Shown here in pieces: positions 14,074 to 22,486 of a stretch of 64,000 nucleotides of DNA. How positions within the stretch are numbered: position 1 is the first letter of the stretch; each line of letters begins with the position of its first letter. A model generated the notes under the pieces. It did no database searches and was not told the DNA's origin. It saw only the letters and a list, made by a program, of their open reading frames with translations. The stretch lies in assembly GCA_002360535.1 (NCBI GenBank), contig DEQR01000020.1:1-64000 (forward strand), written 5' to 3'. The position numbers and the translations under genes are program-made. Source of the DNA: Thiobacillus sp. UBA3361 (GTDB taxonomy: Bacteria > Pseudomonadota > Gammaproteobacteria > Burkholderiales > Thiobacillaceae).

Positions 14074-14486
14074 GGCCCAACCATAGGACGTTTGCCAAAA
14101 TTTGGCAAACTCTTCGTGGTCAGCCGGGTCGCCACGATCCCCAGCGCCCTTTGCCAGCGCCGCCAGGCCGTGGTGCGATCGCAGCCGAAACGCCGGCAGA
14201 TGTCCTTCCACTCGTAGCGCTTGGCGCGCATCCAGACGAGGTGGCGCTGTTCCTCCTCCAGACACTGCACCCAGCGCATCGTCTCCAGCATGCGCTCGAT
14301 GGCCTCGGGGGATGGGGGGAGCAGCCGGTACTCGTGGTCGTCGGCGCCGAAGCGTTCCCAGGACTCGCGCACGAAGGCCGGCCAGACGCTGAAGTAGCCC
14401 TGTACACGCACGCGCGGCAACCGGCGGGCGGTGTCGGTGGCCTCCTCGAAACGTGCCGCCACCTCCTCCACGGTCCACTCAGCCAT
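14070..14486 (-). CDS. DUF6362-like, phage-type helix-turn-helix protein
   Basis: 138 residues starting MAEWTVEEVAARFEEATDTA. RRLPRVRVQGYFSVWPAFVR, PPSPEAIERMLETMRWVQCL and WKDICRRFGCDRTTAWRRW match the DUF6362 pattern of phage and prophage proteins; the last part looks like a helix-turn-helix (DICRRFGCDRTTAWRRW). It is encoded just before the parDE pair with an ATGA overlap. The C-terminal 13 codons overlap the parDE promoter/operator, so that end may be a fusion. Its role is unknown; prophage or island origin is likely given the neighbouring tRNA. Confidence 0.65.
   Translation of the reverse strand: MAEWTVEEVAARFEEATDTARRLPRVRVQGYFSVWPAFVRESWERFGADDHEYRLLPPSPEAIERMLETMRWVQCLEEEQRHLVWMRAKRYEWKDICRRFGCDRTTAWRRWQRALGIVATRLTTKSLPNFGKRPMVGP
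14080..14110 (-). promoter_or_regulatory. parDE promoter with perfect palindromic operator
   Basis: GTTTGCCAAA-A-TTTGGCAAAC (14090-14110) is a perfect 21-bp palindrome. On the minus strand a -35 TTGCCA (14103-14108) lies inside it and is followed after 17 bp by a -10 TATGGT (14080-14085). The ParD ATG begins 6 bp after the -10, so the mRNA could be nearly leaderless. An operator covering the -35 fits autorepression by the ParD-ParE complex. Confidence 0.7.
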
Positions 14487-14518
14487 GGTGTTGCCCTCCG
14501 TAGAAGCACAAATGAAAA

Positions 14519-14542
14519 CGCCCAACTGAGAACAGTTGGGCG
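14519..14542 (-). terminator. Rho-independent terminator after tRNA-Ala
   Basis: On the minus strand, CGCCCAACTG-TTCT-CAGTTGGGCG forms a perfect 10-bp stem with a 4-nt loop, followed by TTTTCATTTGT. It lies 8 bp past the tRNA CCA end and just upstream of the DUF6362 gene, separating the tRNA transcript from the accessory operon. Confidence 0.85.
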
Positions 14543-14550
14543 CTAAATTT

Positions 14551-14626
<76 letters not shown>

Positions 14627-14659
14627 ATCGGGCGGCAAATATAGCAGAAAGCCCGCGGC

Positions 14660-15460
14660 TCAGGACAGACGGTTGCCTCGGTAGGCACGGGCGATCAGCC
14701 ACAGGCCGATGGCGATCATGGGCAGCGACAGCCACTGGCCCATGCTGACGCCGAAGGTGAGCACCCCGAAGATGCCGTGGTCGGGGGTGCGGAACATCTC
14801 ACCCAGGCTGCGGAAGATGCCGTAGCCCACCAGGAAGGCGCCTGACACGGCCCCCGTCGGGCGCGGGTGGGCGGAATACCACCAGAGGATGACGAACAGC
14901 GCCAAACCTTCCATGCCCGCTTGGTAGAGCTGGGAAGGATGGCGGGGAATGCCGTCCTGCAACTGCGGGAAGACCATCGCCCAGGGCAGGTTCGGGTCGG
15001 CGGAGCGGCCCCACAGCTCACCGTTGATGAAGTTGCCGATGCGCCCGAACATGAGCCCCAGGGGGACCAGAGGAGCGACGAAATCTCCCACCCGCAGGAA
15101 ACCCTTTCCCGTGCGCCATCCGTGCCAGGCCAGGACCCCCAGCACGCCCAGCAGCCCGCCGTGGAAGGACATGCCGCCCTGCCAGACGGCGACGATTTCG
15201 GCGGGATGCTCCAGGAAATAGCCCGGCTCATAAAACAGCACCTGTCCCAGGCGGCCGCCGATCACCACGCCGATCACCCCCCAGAACAGCAGGTCGTCCA
15301 ATTCCTTGAGCGTCCAGCCGGACTGGGGCCGGGTCTGGATGCGGCGTCGCCCGAGCAGGAAGAAACCGGTGAAGGCCAATACGTACATCAGGCCATACCA
15401 GCGCACGGCCAGCGGGCCGATCTGCAAGGCGACGGGGTCGAACTGCGGGTGAATGAGCAT
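14660..15460 (-). CDS. lgt: Prolipoprotein diacylglyceryl transferase Lgt
   Basis: 266 residues, inner-membrane enzyme that transfers diacylglycerol from phosphatidylglycerol to the lipobox cysteine of prolipoproteins. Seven hydrophobic segments are visible. Signature stretches are HPQFDPVALQIGPLAVRWYG at the start, GGRLGQVLFYEPGYF, GGMSFHGGLLGVL (with the catalytic-region His) and GRIGNFINGELWGR. The start ATG 15460 gives MLIHPQFDP, standard for Lgt. Its substrates here include the lipoproteins at 15554, 23604 and 50635. It is divergent from the rhodanese lipoprotein gene. Confidence 0.97.
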   Translation of the reverse strand: MLIHPQFDPVALQIGPLAVRWYGLMYVLAFTGFFLLGRRRIQTRPQSGWTLKELDDLLFWGVIGVVIGGRLGQVLFYEPGYFLEHPAEIVAVWQGGMSFHGGLLGVLGVLAWHGWRTGKGFLRVGDFVAPLVPLGLMFGRIGNFINGELWGRSADPNLPWAMVFPQLQDGIPRHPSQLYQAGMEGLALFVILWWYSAHPRPTGAVSGAFLVGYGIFRSLGEMFRTPDHGIFGVLTFGVSMGQWLSLPMIAIGLWLIARAYRGNRLS

Positions 15461-15553
15461 GGAGCGGGGCTTGCGCGGGAACCGGCCGATGAAACCGGGC
15501 TATTGTAGTGGCTGTCCATGACTTGTCCTAACCCGAACGCCGGAGCCAGAACC

Positions 15554-15991
15554 ATGCCTACAAACCTGTCCCGTCCCCTGCGACTGCTCCTGATGCTGCT
15601 GCTCGGCCCGCTTGCCGCCTGCGCGCCCGAGGCCGGCCCCAGCCTGGCTGCGCCTGAGGCCCTGGAGATGGCCAAGGCCGGCAAGCTGACCATCGTCGAT
15701 ATCCGCCGGCCCGAGGAATGGCGCCAGACCGGGGTGGCGGAAAGCGCCCTGCGTCTGGACATGCGCGACCCGAACTTTCCCGATGTCTTGCTGGGCAAGG
15801 TCCAGGGCGACCGGAACGCGCCCATCGCCCTGATCTGCCGCACCGGCAACCGCACCACGCAAATGCAACGGGCACTGCTCCAGCAAGGCTTCACCAACAT
15901 CTACAACATCAAGGAAGGCATGGCCGGCAGCGGCGCGGGGCCGGGCTGGATCCGGCGCGGCCTGCCGGTGGCGCCCTGCACGCAATGTTGA
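15554..15991 (+). CDS. Rhodanese-domain lipoprotein
   Basis: 145 residues. Residues 1-20 form a signal peptide with lipobox LAAC, so the protein should be lipid-anchored. The rest is one rhodanese domain: LTIVDIRRPEEWRQTGV is the CH2A-like start and ICRTGNRTTQM contains the putative catalytic Cys loop. The domain ends with IYNIKEGMAG. The ATG at 15554 is preferred over the upstream one (15518) because it begins the signal peptide. Likely role is periplasmic sulfur or thiol transfer; the substrate is unknown. Confidence 0.85.
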   Translation: MPTNLSRPLRLLLMLLLGPLAACAPEAGPSLAAPEALEMAKAGKLTIVDIRRPEEWRQTGVAESALRLDMRDPNFPDVLLGKVQGDRNAPIALICRTGNRTTQMQRALLQQGFTNIYNIKEGMAGSGAGPGWIRRGLPVAPCTQC

Positions 15992-16058
15992 ACGCACCGG
16001 CTTGGTAGAATCTCCGCTTCCGCCCGAACCGGGCACCCGCAGCCTCACGGAGTCCAGC

Positions 16059-17915
16059 ATGCCCCAGTACCGCTCCCGCACCACCACCCACGGCCGCAAC
16101 ATGGCCGGCGCCCGCGCCCTGTGGCGGGCCACCGGCATGACCGACGCGGACTTCCAGAAACCCATCATCGCCATCGCCAACTCCTTCACCCAGTTCGTGC
16201 CCGGCCATGTGCACCTGAAGGACCTGGGCCAGATGGTGGCGCGCGAGATCGAGGCCGCCGGCGGCGTGGCCAAGGAGTTCAACACCATCGCCGTGGACGA
16301 CGGCATCGCCATGGGCCATGGCGGCATGCTCTACAGCCTGCCCAGCCGCGACCTGATCGCCGATTCCGTGGAATACATGTGCAACGCCCACTGCGCCGAC
16401 GCCCTGGTGTGCATCTCCAACTGCGACAAGATCACCCCCGGCATGCTGATGGCCAGCCTGCGCCTGAACATCCCCACGGTGTTCGTCTCCGGCGGGCCCA
16501 TGGAGGCGGGCAAGGTCACCTGGGCCGGCAAGACCGTCATGCTCGACCTGGTGGACGCCATGGTGCAGGCCGCCGATTCGAAGTGCAGCGATGAAGAGGT
16601 GGAAGCCACCGAGCGTTCCGCCTGCCCGACCTGCGGCTCCTGCTCCGGCATGTTCACCGCCAACTCCATGAACTGCCTGACCGAGGCCCTGGGCCTGTCC
16701 CTGCCCGGCAACGGCTCGCTGCTGGCCACCCATGCCGACCGTAAACAGCTGTTCCTGCGCGCCGGCCGGCTGGCGGTGGAACTGGCGAAGCGCTACTACG
16801 AAGGCGACGACGCCACCGTGCTGCCGCGCGCCATCGCCAGCTTCCAGGCCTTCGAGAACGCCATGTGTCTCGACATCGCCATGGGCGGCTCCACCAACAC
16901 CGTGCTGCACCTGCTGGCGGCGGCGCGCGAGGCAGGGGTGGACTTTACCATGAAGGACATCGACCGCCTCAGCCACAAGGTGCCGCACCTGGCCAAGGTG
17001 GCGCCCAGCACCCAGCAGTACCACATGGAAGACGTGCACCGCGCCGGCGGCGTGATGGCCATCCTGGGCGAGCTGGACCGCGCCGGCCTCATCCACCGCG
17101 ACTGCCACACCGTGCACAGCAAGACCCTGGGCGGCGCCCTGGACGTGTGGGACGTGATACGCGCCCATGACGTGTCGGTGTTCGATTACTACCGCGCCGC
17201 GCCCGGCGGCGTGCCCACCCAGGTGGCCTTCAGCCAGGACCGGCGTTATCCGGAACTGGATTTGGACCGCAGCCACGGCTGCATACGCGACAAGGCCAAC
17301 GCCTATTCCCAGGACGGCGGCCTGGCGGTGCTGTACGGCAACCTGGCCCAGGACGGCTGCATCGTCAAAACCGCCGGGGTGGACGCCAGCATCCTCAAAT
17401 TCAACGGCCCGGCGCGCATCTTCGAGAGCCAGGACGCGGCCGTGGAGGCCATCCTGGGCGACCGCATCAAGGAAGGCGACGTGCTGGTCATCCGTTACGA
17501 AGGCCCGCGCGGCGGGCCCGGCATGCAGGAGATGCTGTACCCCACCTCGTATCTGAAGTCGAAAGGCCTGGGCAAGGCCTGCGCCCTGATCACCGACGGC
17601 CGCTTCTCCGGCGGCACCTCGGGCCTGTCCATCGGCCACGTCTCGCCGGAAGCGGCCGAGGGTGGCGTCATCGGCCTGGTGGAAGAAGGCGACCGGATCG
17701 AGATCGACATCCCCAGCCGGGGCATCCGGGTGGCGGTAAGCGACGAGGAGCTGGCGCAACGCCGCGCGGCCATGGAGGCCCGGGGCACGTCGGCCTGGAA
17801 GCCCGTCAACCGCGACCGGCCGGTGTCGGCGGCCCTGCGCGCCTACGCGGCCATGACCACCAGTGCCGCCTTCGGCGCGGTGCGCGACGTCAGCCAGGTG
17901 GAGCGGCGCGGCTGA
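16059..17915 (+). CDS. ilvD: Dihydroxy-acid dehydratase IlvD
   Basis: 618 residues. Dehydrates 2,3-dihydroxy-isovalerate and 2,3-dihydroxy-3-methylvalerate in valine, leucine and isoleucine synthesis. Fe-S ligand motifs are SNCDKITPGM and CPTCGSCSGMFTANSMNCL; the C-terminal half has GPRGGPGMQEMLYPTSYL and TDGRFSGGTSGLSIGHVSPE. Length and motifs fit the E. coli-type enzyme. The ATG at 16059 is chosen because it gives MPQYRSRTTTHGRNMAGAR, the usual start; the open frame reaches back to 16002 without family sequence. Confidence 0.97.
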   Translation: MPQYRSRTTTHGRNMAGARALWRATGMTDADFQKPIIAIANSFTQFVPGHVHLKDLGQMVAREIEAAGGVAKEFNTIAVDDGIAMGHGGMLYSLPSRDLIADSVEYMCNAHCADALVCISNCDKITPGMLMASLRLNIPTVFVSGGPMEAGKVTWAGKTVMLDLVDAMVQAADSKCSDEEVEATERSACPTCGSCSGMFTANSMNCLTEALGLSLPGNGSLLATHADRKQLFLRAGRLAVELAKRYYEGDDATVLPRAIASFQAFENAMCLDIAMGGSTNTVLHLLAAAREAGVDFTMKDIDRLSHKVPHLAKVAPSTQQYHMEDVHRAGGVMAILGELDRAGLIHRDCHTVHSKTLGGALDVWDVIRAHDVSVFDYYRAAPGGVPTQVAFSQDRRYPELDLDRSHGCIRDKANAYSQDGGLAVLYGNLAQDGCIVKTAGVDASILKFNGPARIFESQDAAVEAILGDRIKEGDVLVIRYEGPRGGPGMQEMLYPTSYLKSKGLGKACALITDGRFSGGTSGLSIGHVSPEAAEGGVIGLVEEGDRIEIDIPSRGIRVAVSDEELAQRRAAMEARGTSAWKPVNRDRPVSAALRAYAAMTTSAAFGAVRDVSQVERRG

Positions 17916-17920
17916 ACCCC

Positions 17921-18241
17921 GTGCCGCACCCCGTGGACGACGGCGCGCCGGAGGCCGGCCAGCCCGACCCCCTGGCCCGCTTCCGCGACTGGCGCGGCTT
18001 TCTGCTGGCGGCGCTGGCGGTCAACGGCCTGTTCGTCTGGGGCATGCTGGGCCAGGTGGGCGACCCGGCCACCGCCACCTGGCACAAGGCCCTGGTCTGG
18101 CTGCCCTTCAACTGCCTGGCCACGGTGGTCTACTACGTCGTCCTCCTCAAGCTGGGCCAGCCCGGCGCCTGGGGCCTGTTCTACAAGCTGCTGTGCGGCG
18201 GGCTAATCATCGGCAACTGGCTGCTGATGCTGTCCGCCTGA
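17921..18241 (+). CDS. Small conserved-type membrane protein, unknown function
   Basis: 106 residues from a GTG 5 bp after the ilvD stop. About 30 hydrophilic residues are followed by three hydrophobic segments (GFLLAALAVNGLFVWGML, WLPFNCLATVVYYVVLL, FYKLLCGGLIIGNWLLML). No motif is recognised. It probably shares a transcript with ilvD. No clear ribosome binding site is visible, so the start is uncertain. Confidence 0.65.
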   Translation: MPHPVDDGAPEAGQPDPLARFRDWRGFLLAALAVNGLFVWGMLGQVGDPATATWHKALVWLPFNCLATVVYYVVLLKLGQPGAWGLFYKLLCGGLIIGNWLLMLSA

Positions 18242-18276
18242 CCCCTCTTTCCTCAAACCGAACCATAGGAAACCCC

Positions 18277-19200
18277 ATGAGCGACACCGCCCAAACCCTG
18301 AATGAACGCTTCGCCATCCCCGGCCTGAGCTTCCGCGCCGACGCGAGCGGCCTGGTCTTCGCCGACATCGACAATGCCGGCGGCACCGCCACCCTGTGCC
18401 TGCAAGGCGCGCACCTGACCACCTGGCGGCCCAAGGATCAGGCCGAGCCGGTGGTGTGGCTGTCGCCCCTGGCCAAGTACGCGCCGGGCAAGTCCATCCG
18501 CGGCGGCGCGCCGGTATGCTGGCCCTGGTTCGGACCGCACGCCACGGAGAGCGGCTTTCCCGGTCACGGTTTCGCCCGCACGGTGGACTGGAAGGTGATC
18601 GGCGCCAAGGCCCTGGACAGCGGCGAGACCCAGATCCGGCTGCTGCTGGCCCAGAACGACGCCACCCGCGCCCAGTGGCCGCGCGCCACCCGGCTGGAGC
18701 TGACCGCCACCGTCGGCAAGACGCTGCGCATCGACCTGACCACCACCAACCTGGACACCGAGGACATCGTCATCGGCGAGGCCCTGCACACCTATTTCCA
18801 CATCGGCGACATCGGCCGCATCCAGGTGCTGGGGCTGGAGGGCAGCGAGTTCGTGGACAAGGTGGACGGCGGCGCGCGCAAGACCCAGGCCGGGCCGGTG
18901 ACTTGCGCCGGCGAGGTGGACCGGGTCTATGTCAACACCGCCGCTGAGTGCGTCATCGTCGACCCGGACCTGAAGCGGCGCGTCCGCGTCGCCAAGAGCG
19001 GATCGAATTCCACCGTGGTGTGGACGCCCTGGACCGAGAAAGCGGAAAAGATGGGCGACTTCGGCCCCGGCCGCGCCAACCAGGGCGGCTGGCGCGAGAT
19101 GGTGTGCGTGGAGTCCGCCAACGCCCTGGACAACGTGGTCAGCGTGCCGGCGGGGGAGGCCCACACCCTGACGGTGGTGTACTCAGCCGAAGCGCTCTGA
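18277..19200 (+). CDS. D-hexose-6-phosphate mutarotase (YeaD-like)
   Basis: 307 residues, aldose 1-epimerase superfamily, YeaD subgroup. Interconverts alpha and beta anomers of glucose-6-phosphate or a similar hexose phosphate. Motifs: LQGAHLTTWRP, SIRGGAPVCWPWFGPH, GHGFARTVDW, LHTYFHIGDI with the catalytic His, VDPDLKRRVRVAKSGS and WREMVCVESAN. AGGAAACCCC precedes the ATG at 18277. A long open stretch upstream in the same frame (from 17863) overlaps the preceding gene and is not coding in character. Confidence 0.9.
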   Translation: MSDTAQTLNERFAIPGLSFRADASGLVFADIDNAGGTATLCLQGAHLTTWRPKDQAEPVVWLSPLAKYAPGKSIRGGAPVCWPWFGPHATESGFPGHGFARTVDWKVIGAKALDSGETQIRLLLAQNDATRAQWPRATRLELTATVGKTLRIDLTTTNLDTEDIVIGEALHTYFHIGDIGRIQVLGLEGSEFVDKVDGGARKTQAGPVTCAGEVDRVYVNTAAECVIVDPDLKRRVRVAKSGSNSTVVWTPWTEKAEKMGDFGPGRANQGGWREMVCVESANALDNVVSVPAGEAHTLTVVYSAEAL

Positions 19201-19237
19201 GCTGGCGCGATACGCTTGTGACGGATTACGTCGCGAG

Positions 19238-19309
19238 CACCCCGAGGTCGAAGCGAGAAGCGCAGCCGTACTCATGTACGGCGAGCATCGCAGCTTCGAG
19301 ATCGGGGTG
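19238..19309. repeat. Large imperfect palindrome between convergent genes
   Basis: A 34-nt arm starting CACCCCGAGGTCGAAGC is largely complementary to an arm ending CTTCGAGATCGGGGTG, around a perfect centre GCCGTAC-TCAT-GTACGGC (19265-19282). It lies between the 3' ends of the mutarotase and ankyrin genes, so it could act as a two-way terminator hairpin, but no U-tract follows. The form suggests a dispersed repetitive palindrome. Confidence 0.6.
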
Positions 19310-19333
19310 CGCAGCAGTAAGCCGCGCAAGCGC

Positions 19334-19915
19334 TCAGTGCATGGGCCGCTTGATGAAACTCACCACCTGGGCGTCGCTGGGGCCGCGCCGGCCGGTGCTG
19401 GAGCAGCTGCCTTCCGTCTCCGGCACGAAGCCTTCCGCCTCGTGCAAAAGATTGATCACGTCCACGAAATAACGCTCCTTAGCCATGGCCAGGGCGGTGC
19501 GGCCGCCGTCGTTGGCGGCCTTTGCCTCGGCGCCGGCGTTGAGCAGCACTTCGCAGACCGCCCCCTCGCCGCCGCCGGCGGCCAGCATCAGCGGCGTGAT
19601 GCCGTAGAAGATGCGGGCGTTGACGTCGGCGCCGGCGTCCACCAGGGCCTGGACCACCGGCGCGAAACCCGCGTCCAGCTCCGGGTTGTGGCAGGCCTTG
19701 AACAGGGCGGTCCAGTCGTTGGCGTCGCGGGCATGCACATCGGCGCCGGCGGCCAGAAGGGCCTGCACCACCTCCAGGTGGCCATTGCGGGCCGCCGCCA
19801 TCAGAGGGGTTTCACCGTTTTCGTCGGCCCAGTTGGGGCTGGCGCCGGCGGCCAGCTCGGCCTGAGTCTGGGCAAGGTCGCCGGCCTGGGCGGCGGCGTG
19901 GAGTTGGGCAGTCAT
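19334..19915 (-). CDS. Ankyrin repeat protein
   Basis: 193 residues with about four ankyrin repeats over residues 1-155: ENGETPLMAAARNGHLEVVQ, DANDWTALFKACHN, FYGITPLMLAAGGGEG and DGGRTALAMAKERYFVDVI. A typical repeat has G-xTPLxxAA-xxGHxxVVxxLL. The C-terminal ~40 residues have a Cys/Ser/Gly-rich stretch (EGSCSSTGRRGPSDAQ). No signal peptide is visible, so it is probably a cytoplasmic binding protein with unknown partner. Confidence 0.85.
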   Translation of the reverse strand: MTAQLHAAAQAGDLAQTQAELAAGASPNWADENGETPLMAAARNGHLEVVQALLAAGADVHARDANDWTALFKACHNPELDAGFAPVVQALVDAGADVNARIFYGITPLMLAAGGGEGAVCEVLLNAGAEAKAANDGGRTALAMAKERYFVDVINLLHEAEGFVPETEGSCSSTGRRGPSDAQVVSFIKRPMH

Positions 19916-19954
19916 GGGGCGCTCCTGTTGGCTGACAATACCCGAGCATTGTAA

Positions 19955-21007
19955 TCAACTATCGGGCTTCTGGGGAGGCGTGCGGCTCCGCAAACCCTTC
20001 AGGCCGTCGCGCAGCACATAGACCTGGAAGCCGCGCTGGCTGAGCAGGAAGGCCGCCGCGCAACTGCGGTGGCCGGATTGGCAGAAGACGATGTGCTTGC
20101 GCCGGCGATCCAGTTCGGCGGCGCCCTGGCGCAGCTTGCAGAGGGGGATGTTGACGGCGCCGCGCAGGGTGCCTTCGCGAAATTCTTCCGCCGTGCGCAC
20201 GTCCAGCAGGCTGGCGCCGGCCACGGTCATGGGCACAGCCTCGGCGGGCGTGACCCAATGTACCAGGGGTTCGCCCAGGAGGTGCATGAATTCCTCGCGC
20301 CCCATGCGCATGAGCAGACCGTCGCTGAGCATGCTGACGGTGGCGTTGCGCGGATCGCCGCTGAGCAGGGCCTCCTCGCCGAAGCCGTCGCCCATGCCCA
20401 GGGTGGCCACCACGGCGGCCGGGGCATGGCCCCCCATGCTCTGGGTGACCTGGGCCGTGCCGGCGCGGATCAGGTAATAGTAGTCGCCTGCGTCGCCCTG
20501 GCGCAGGATCACCTGGCCGCTACACACGGGCACCGGCTCCAGGCGGGCGAAGAGGGCCGCGAAGTTGGCCGGGGGCACCTGGGCGAAGGCGGGATGGCCG
20601 AGCAGAGTCATCATCCATTCCGGATCGTCCCCCTCGAACTCGGTTACCTCCAGGGCAGCGGTCTGGTCCAGGGTAACAATGCGGTCCAGTTCGGCGTCGT
20701 CGATCACCGCCAGGCTGACCGGGCTCAGGGTGGTGGCCGTGTAGCGGCGCGGCTTGAGGCGCGACAGGGGGCGGGCGGCGGACTCGCTGCCGGCGCGGAT
20801 GATCAGGGGCTCGCTTTCCTCATCCGAGCGCAGCGCCACCTGGCCTTCCAGCAGATAGTAGGACCCGCTGTCTTCCTCGCCACGCCGGAACAGGACGTGG
20901 CCCGCCGAATGCCGTTCGGCGCGCAGCAGCGGCAGCACCCGTGCCAGGCTTTCCGGCATCAGGCTGTCGAAGGGGGAGAGGCGGCGCAGGGCTTCACTGT
21001 CGATCAT
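19955..21007 (-). CDS. Protein with two cNMP-binding domains and a C-terminal rhodanese domain
   Basis: 350 residues. Two cyclic nucleotide-binding folds are seen: residues ~10-110 (LFRRGEEDSGSYYLLEGQVA) and ~135-245 (VILRQGDAGDYYYLIRAGTA, GDGFGEEALLSGDPRNATV). The second has the phosphate-binding-cassette-like GFGEEALL. A rhodanese domain follows (SLLDVRTAEEFREGTLRGA) with the cysteine loop VFCQSGHRSCAA. There is no DNA-binding or channel domain, so a signal-controlled sulfurtransferase is a fair guess. It lies 12 bp downstream of ubiD on the same strand. Confidence 0.85.
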   Translation of the reverse strand: MIDSEALRRLSPFDSLMPESLARVLPLLRAERHSAGHVLFRRGEEDSGSYYLLEGQVALRSDEESEPLIIRAGSESAARPLSRLKPRRYTATTLSPVSLAVIDDAELDRIVTLDQTAALEVTEFEGDDPEWMMTLLGHPAFAQVPPANFAALFARLEPVPVCSGQVILRQGDAGDYYYLIRAGTAQVTQSMGGHAPAAVVATLGMGDGFGEEALLSGDPRNATVSMLSDGLLMRMGREEFMHLLGEPLVHWVTPAEAVPMTVAGASLLDVRTAEEFREGTLRGAVNIPLCKLRQGAAELDRRRKHIVFCQSGHRSCAAAFLLSQRGFQVYVLRDGLKGLRSRTPPQKPDS

Positions 21008-21019
21008 GGCGACTCCGGA

Positions 21020-22486
21020 TCAATCCAATCCCAGTTCGGGCCACAAGGCGTCCACCCGCCGCTTGACCGCCTCGTCCATGCGGATGGGGCTGCCCCACTC
21101 CCGCTGCGTCTCGCCGGGCCACTTGTTGGTGGCGTCGATGCCCATCTTGCCGCCCAGGCCCGACACCGGGCTGGCGAAGTCCAGGTAGTCGATGGGCGTG
21201 TTTTTCACGATCAGGGTGTCCCGGGCCGGGTCGACGCGGGTGGTGAGTGCCCAGATGACCTCCTTCCAGTCGCGCACGTTCACGTCCTCGTCGGTGACCA
21301 GGATGAACTTGGTGTACATGAACTGGCGCAGGAAGCTCCAAACGCCGAACATCACCCGCTTGGCGTGGCCGGGGTACTGCTTCTTCATGCTGACGCAGGC
21401 CATGCGGTAGGAGCAGCCCTCGGGCGGCAGGTAGAAGTCGGTGATCTCCGGAAACTGCTTCTGCAGCAGGGGCACGAACACCTCGTTCAAGGCCACCCCC
21501 AGGATGGCAGGCTCGTCCGGCGGCTTGCCGGTATAGGTGGAGTGGTAGATGGCGTCGCGGCGCAGGGTGACGCGCTCGACGGTGAACACCGGGAAGCGCT
21601 CCACCTCGTTGTAATAGCCGGTGTGGTCGCCGAAGGGGCCTTCGGCCGCCAATTCGTCGGGGTGGATGACGCCCTCCAGCACGATCTCGGCGCTGGCCGG
21701 CACCTGCAGGTCATTGCCCAGGCACTTGGCCACCTCGGTCTTGGCGCCCCGCAGCAGGCCGGCGAACTGGTATTCGGACAGGCTGTCGGGCACCGGCGTG
21801 ACGGCGCCCAGGATGGTGGCCGGGTCGGCGCCGATGGCCACCGCCAGGGGGAAGGGCTGGCCGGGATTGGCCTGCTGGTGCTCGCGGAAGTCCAGCGCCC
21901 CGCCGCGATGGGCCAGCCAGCGCATGATGACCTTGTTGGGCCCGATCACCTGCTGCCGGTAGATGCCCAGGTTCTGGCGCGGCTTGTGGGGGCCCCGGGT
22001 GACCACCAGGCCCCAAGTGATGAGCGGCCCGGCGTCGCCGGGCCAGCAGGTCTGGACGGGCAGGCGCGCCAGGTCCACGTCGGCGCCCTCCCATACCACC
22101 TCCTGGCAGGGCGGCGAGCGCACCTCCTTGGGTGACATGTTGAGCACCTGCTTCAGCACCGGCCATTTCTCCCAGGCGTCGCGCAGGCCCTTGGGCGGCT
22201 CAGGCTCCTTCAGGTAGGCCAGCAGGCGGCCGATCTCCCGCAGCTTGGCCGGGGCCTCCTCGCCCATGCCCAGGGCAACGCGCTTGACCGTGCCGAACAG
22301 GTTGGCCAGCACCGGCATCCCGTGCCCCACCGGTTTCTCGAACAGCAGCGCCGGACCGCCGGCGCGCAGCACCCGGTCGCCGATCTCGGTCATTTCCAGG
22401 CGCGGGTCCACCGGCTGGGCGATGCGCTTCAACTCGCCGCGTTGTTCCAACTGGCCGATGAAATCGCGCAGGTCCCTGTAGATCAT
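21020..22486 (-). CDS. ubiD: 4-hydroxy-3-polyprenylbenzoate decarboxylase UbiD
   Basis: 488 residues, usual UbiD length. Uses prenylated FMN (made by UbiX) to decarboxylate 3-polyprenyl-4-hydroxybenzoate in ubiquinone synthesis. Start MIYRDLRDFIGQLEQRGELK, then QNLGIYRQQVIGPNKVIMRW, EGPFGDHTGYYNEVERFPVF and YHSTYTGKPPDEPA are family signatures containing the Glu/Arg active-site residues. The gene overlaps the stop of the preceding rfaE2 gene by 4 bp and probably shares its transcript. Confidence 0.96.
   Translation of the reverse strand: MIYRDLRDFIGQLEQRGELKRIAQPVDPRLEMTEIGDRVLRAGGPALLFEKPVGHGMPVLANLFGTVKRVALGMGEEAPAKLREIGRLLAYLKEPEPPKGLRDAWEKWPVLKQVLNMSPKEVRSPPCQEVVWEGADVDLARLPVQTCWPGDAGPLITWGLVVTRGPHKPRQNLGIYRQQVIGPNKVIMRWLAHRGGALDFREHQQANPGQPFPLAVAIGADPATILGAVTPVPDSLSEYQFAGLLRGAKTEVAKCLGNDLQVPASAEIVLEGVIHPDELAAEGPFGDHTGYYNEVERFPVFTVERVTLRRDAIYHSTYTGKPPDEPAILGVALNEVFVPLLQKQFPEITDFYLPPEGCSYRMACVSMKKQYPGHAKRVMFGVWSFLRQFMYTKFILVTDEDVNVRDWKEVIWALTTRVDPARDTLIVKNTPIDYLDFASPVSGLGGKMGIDATNKWPGETQREWGSPIRMDEAVKRRVDALWPELGLD

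Noticed and set aside
15909..17759. 616-codon minus-strand frame across ilvD
   Set aside because: Shadow of a clear ilvD; no recognisable domain.
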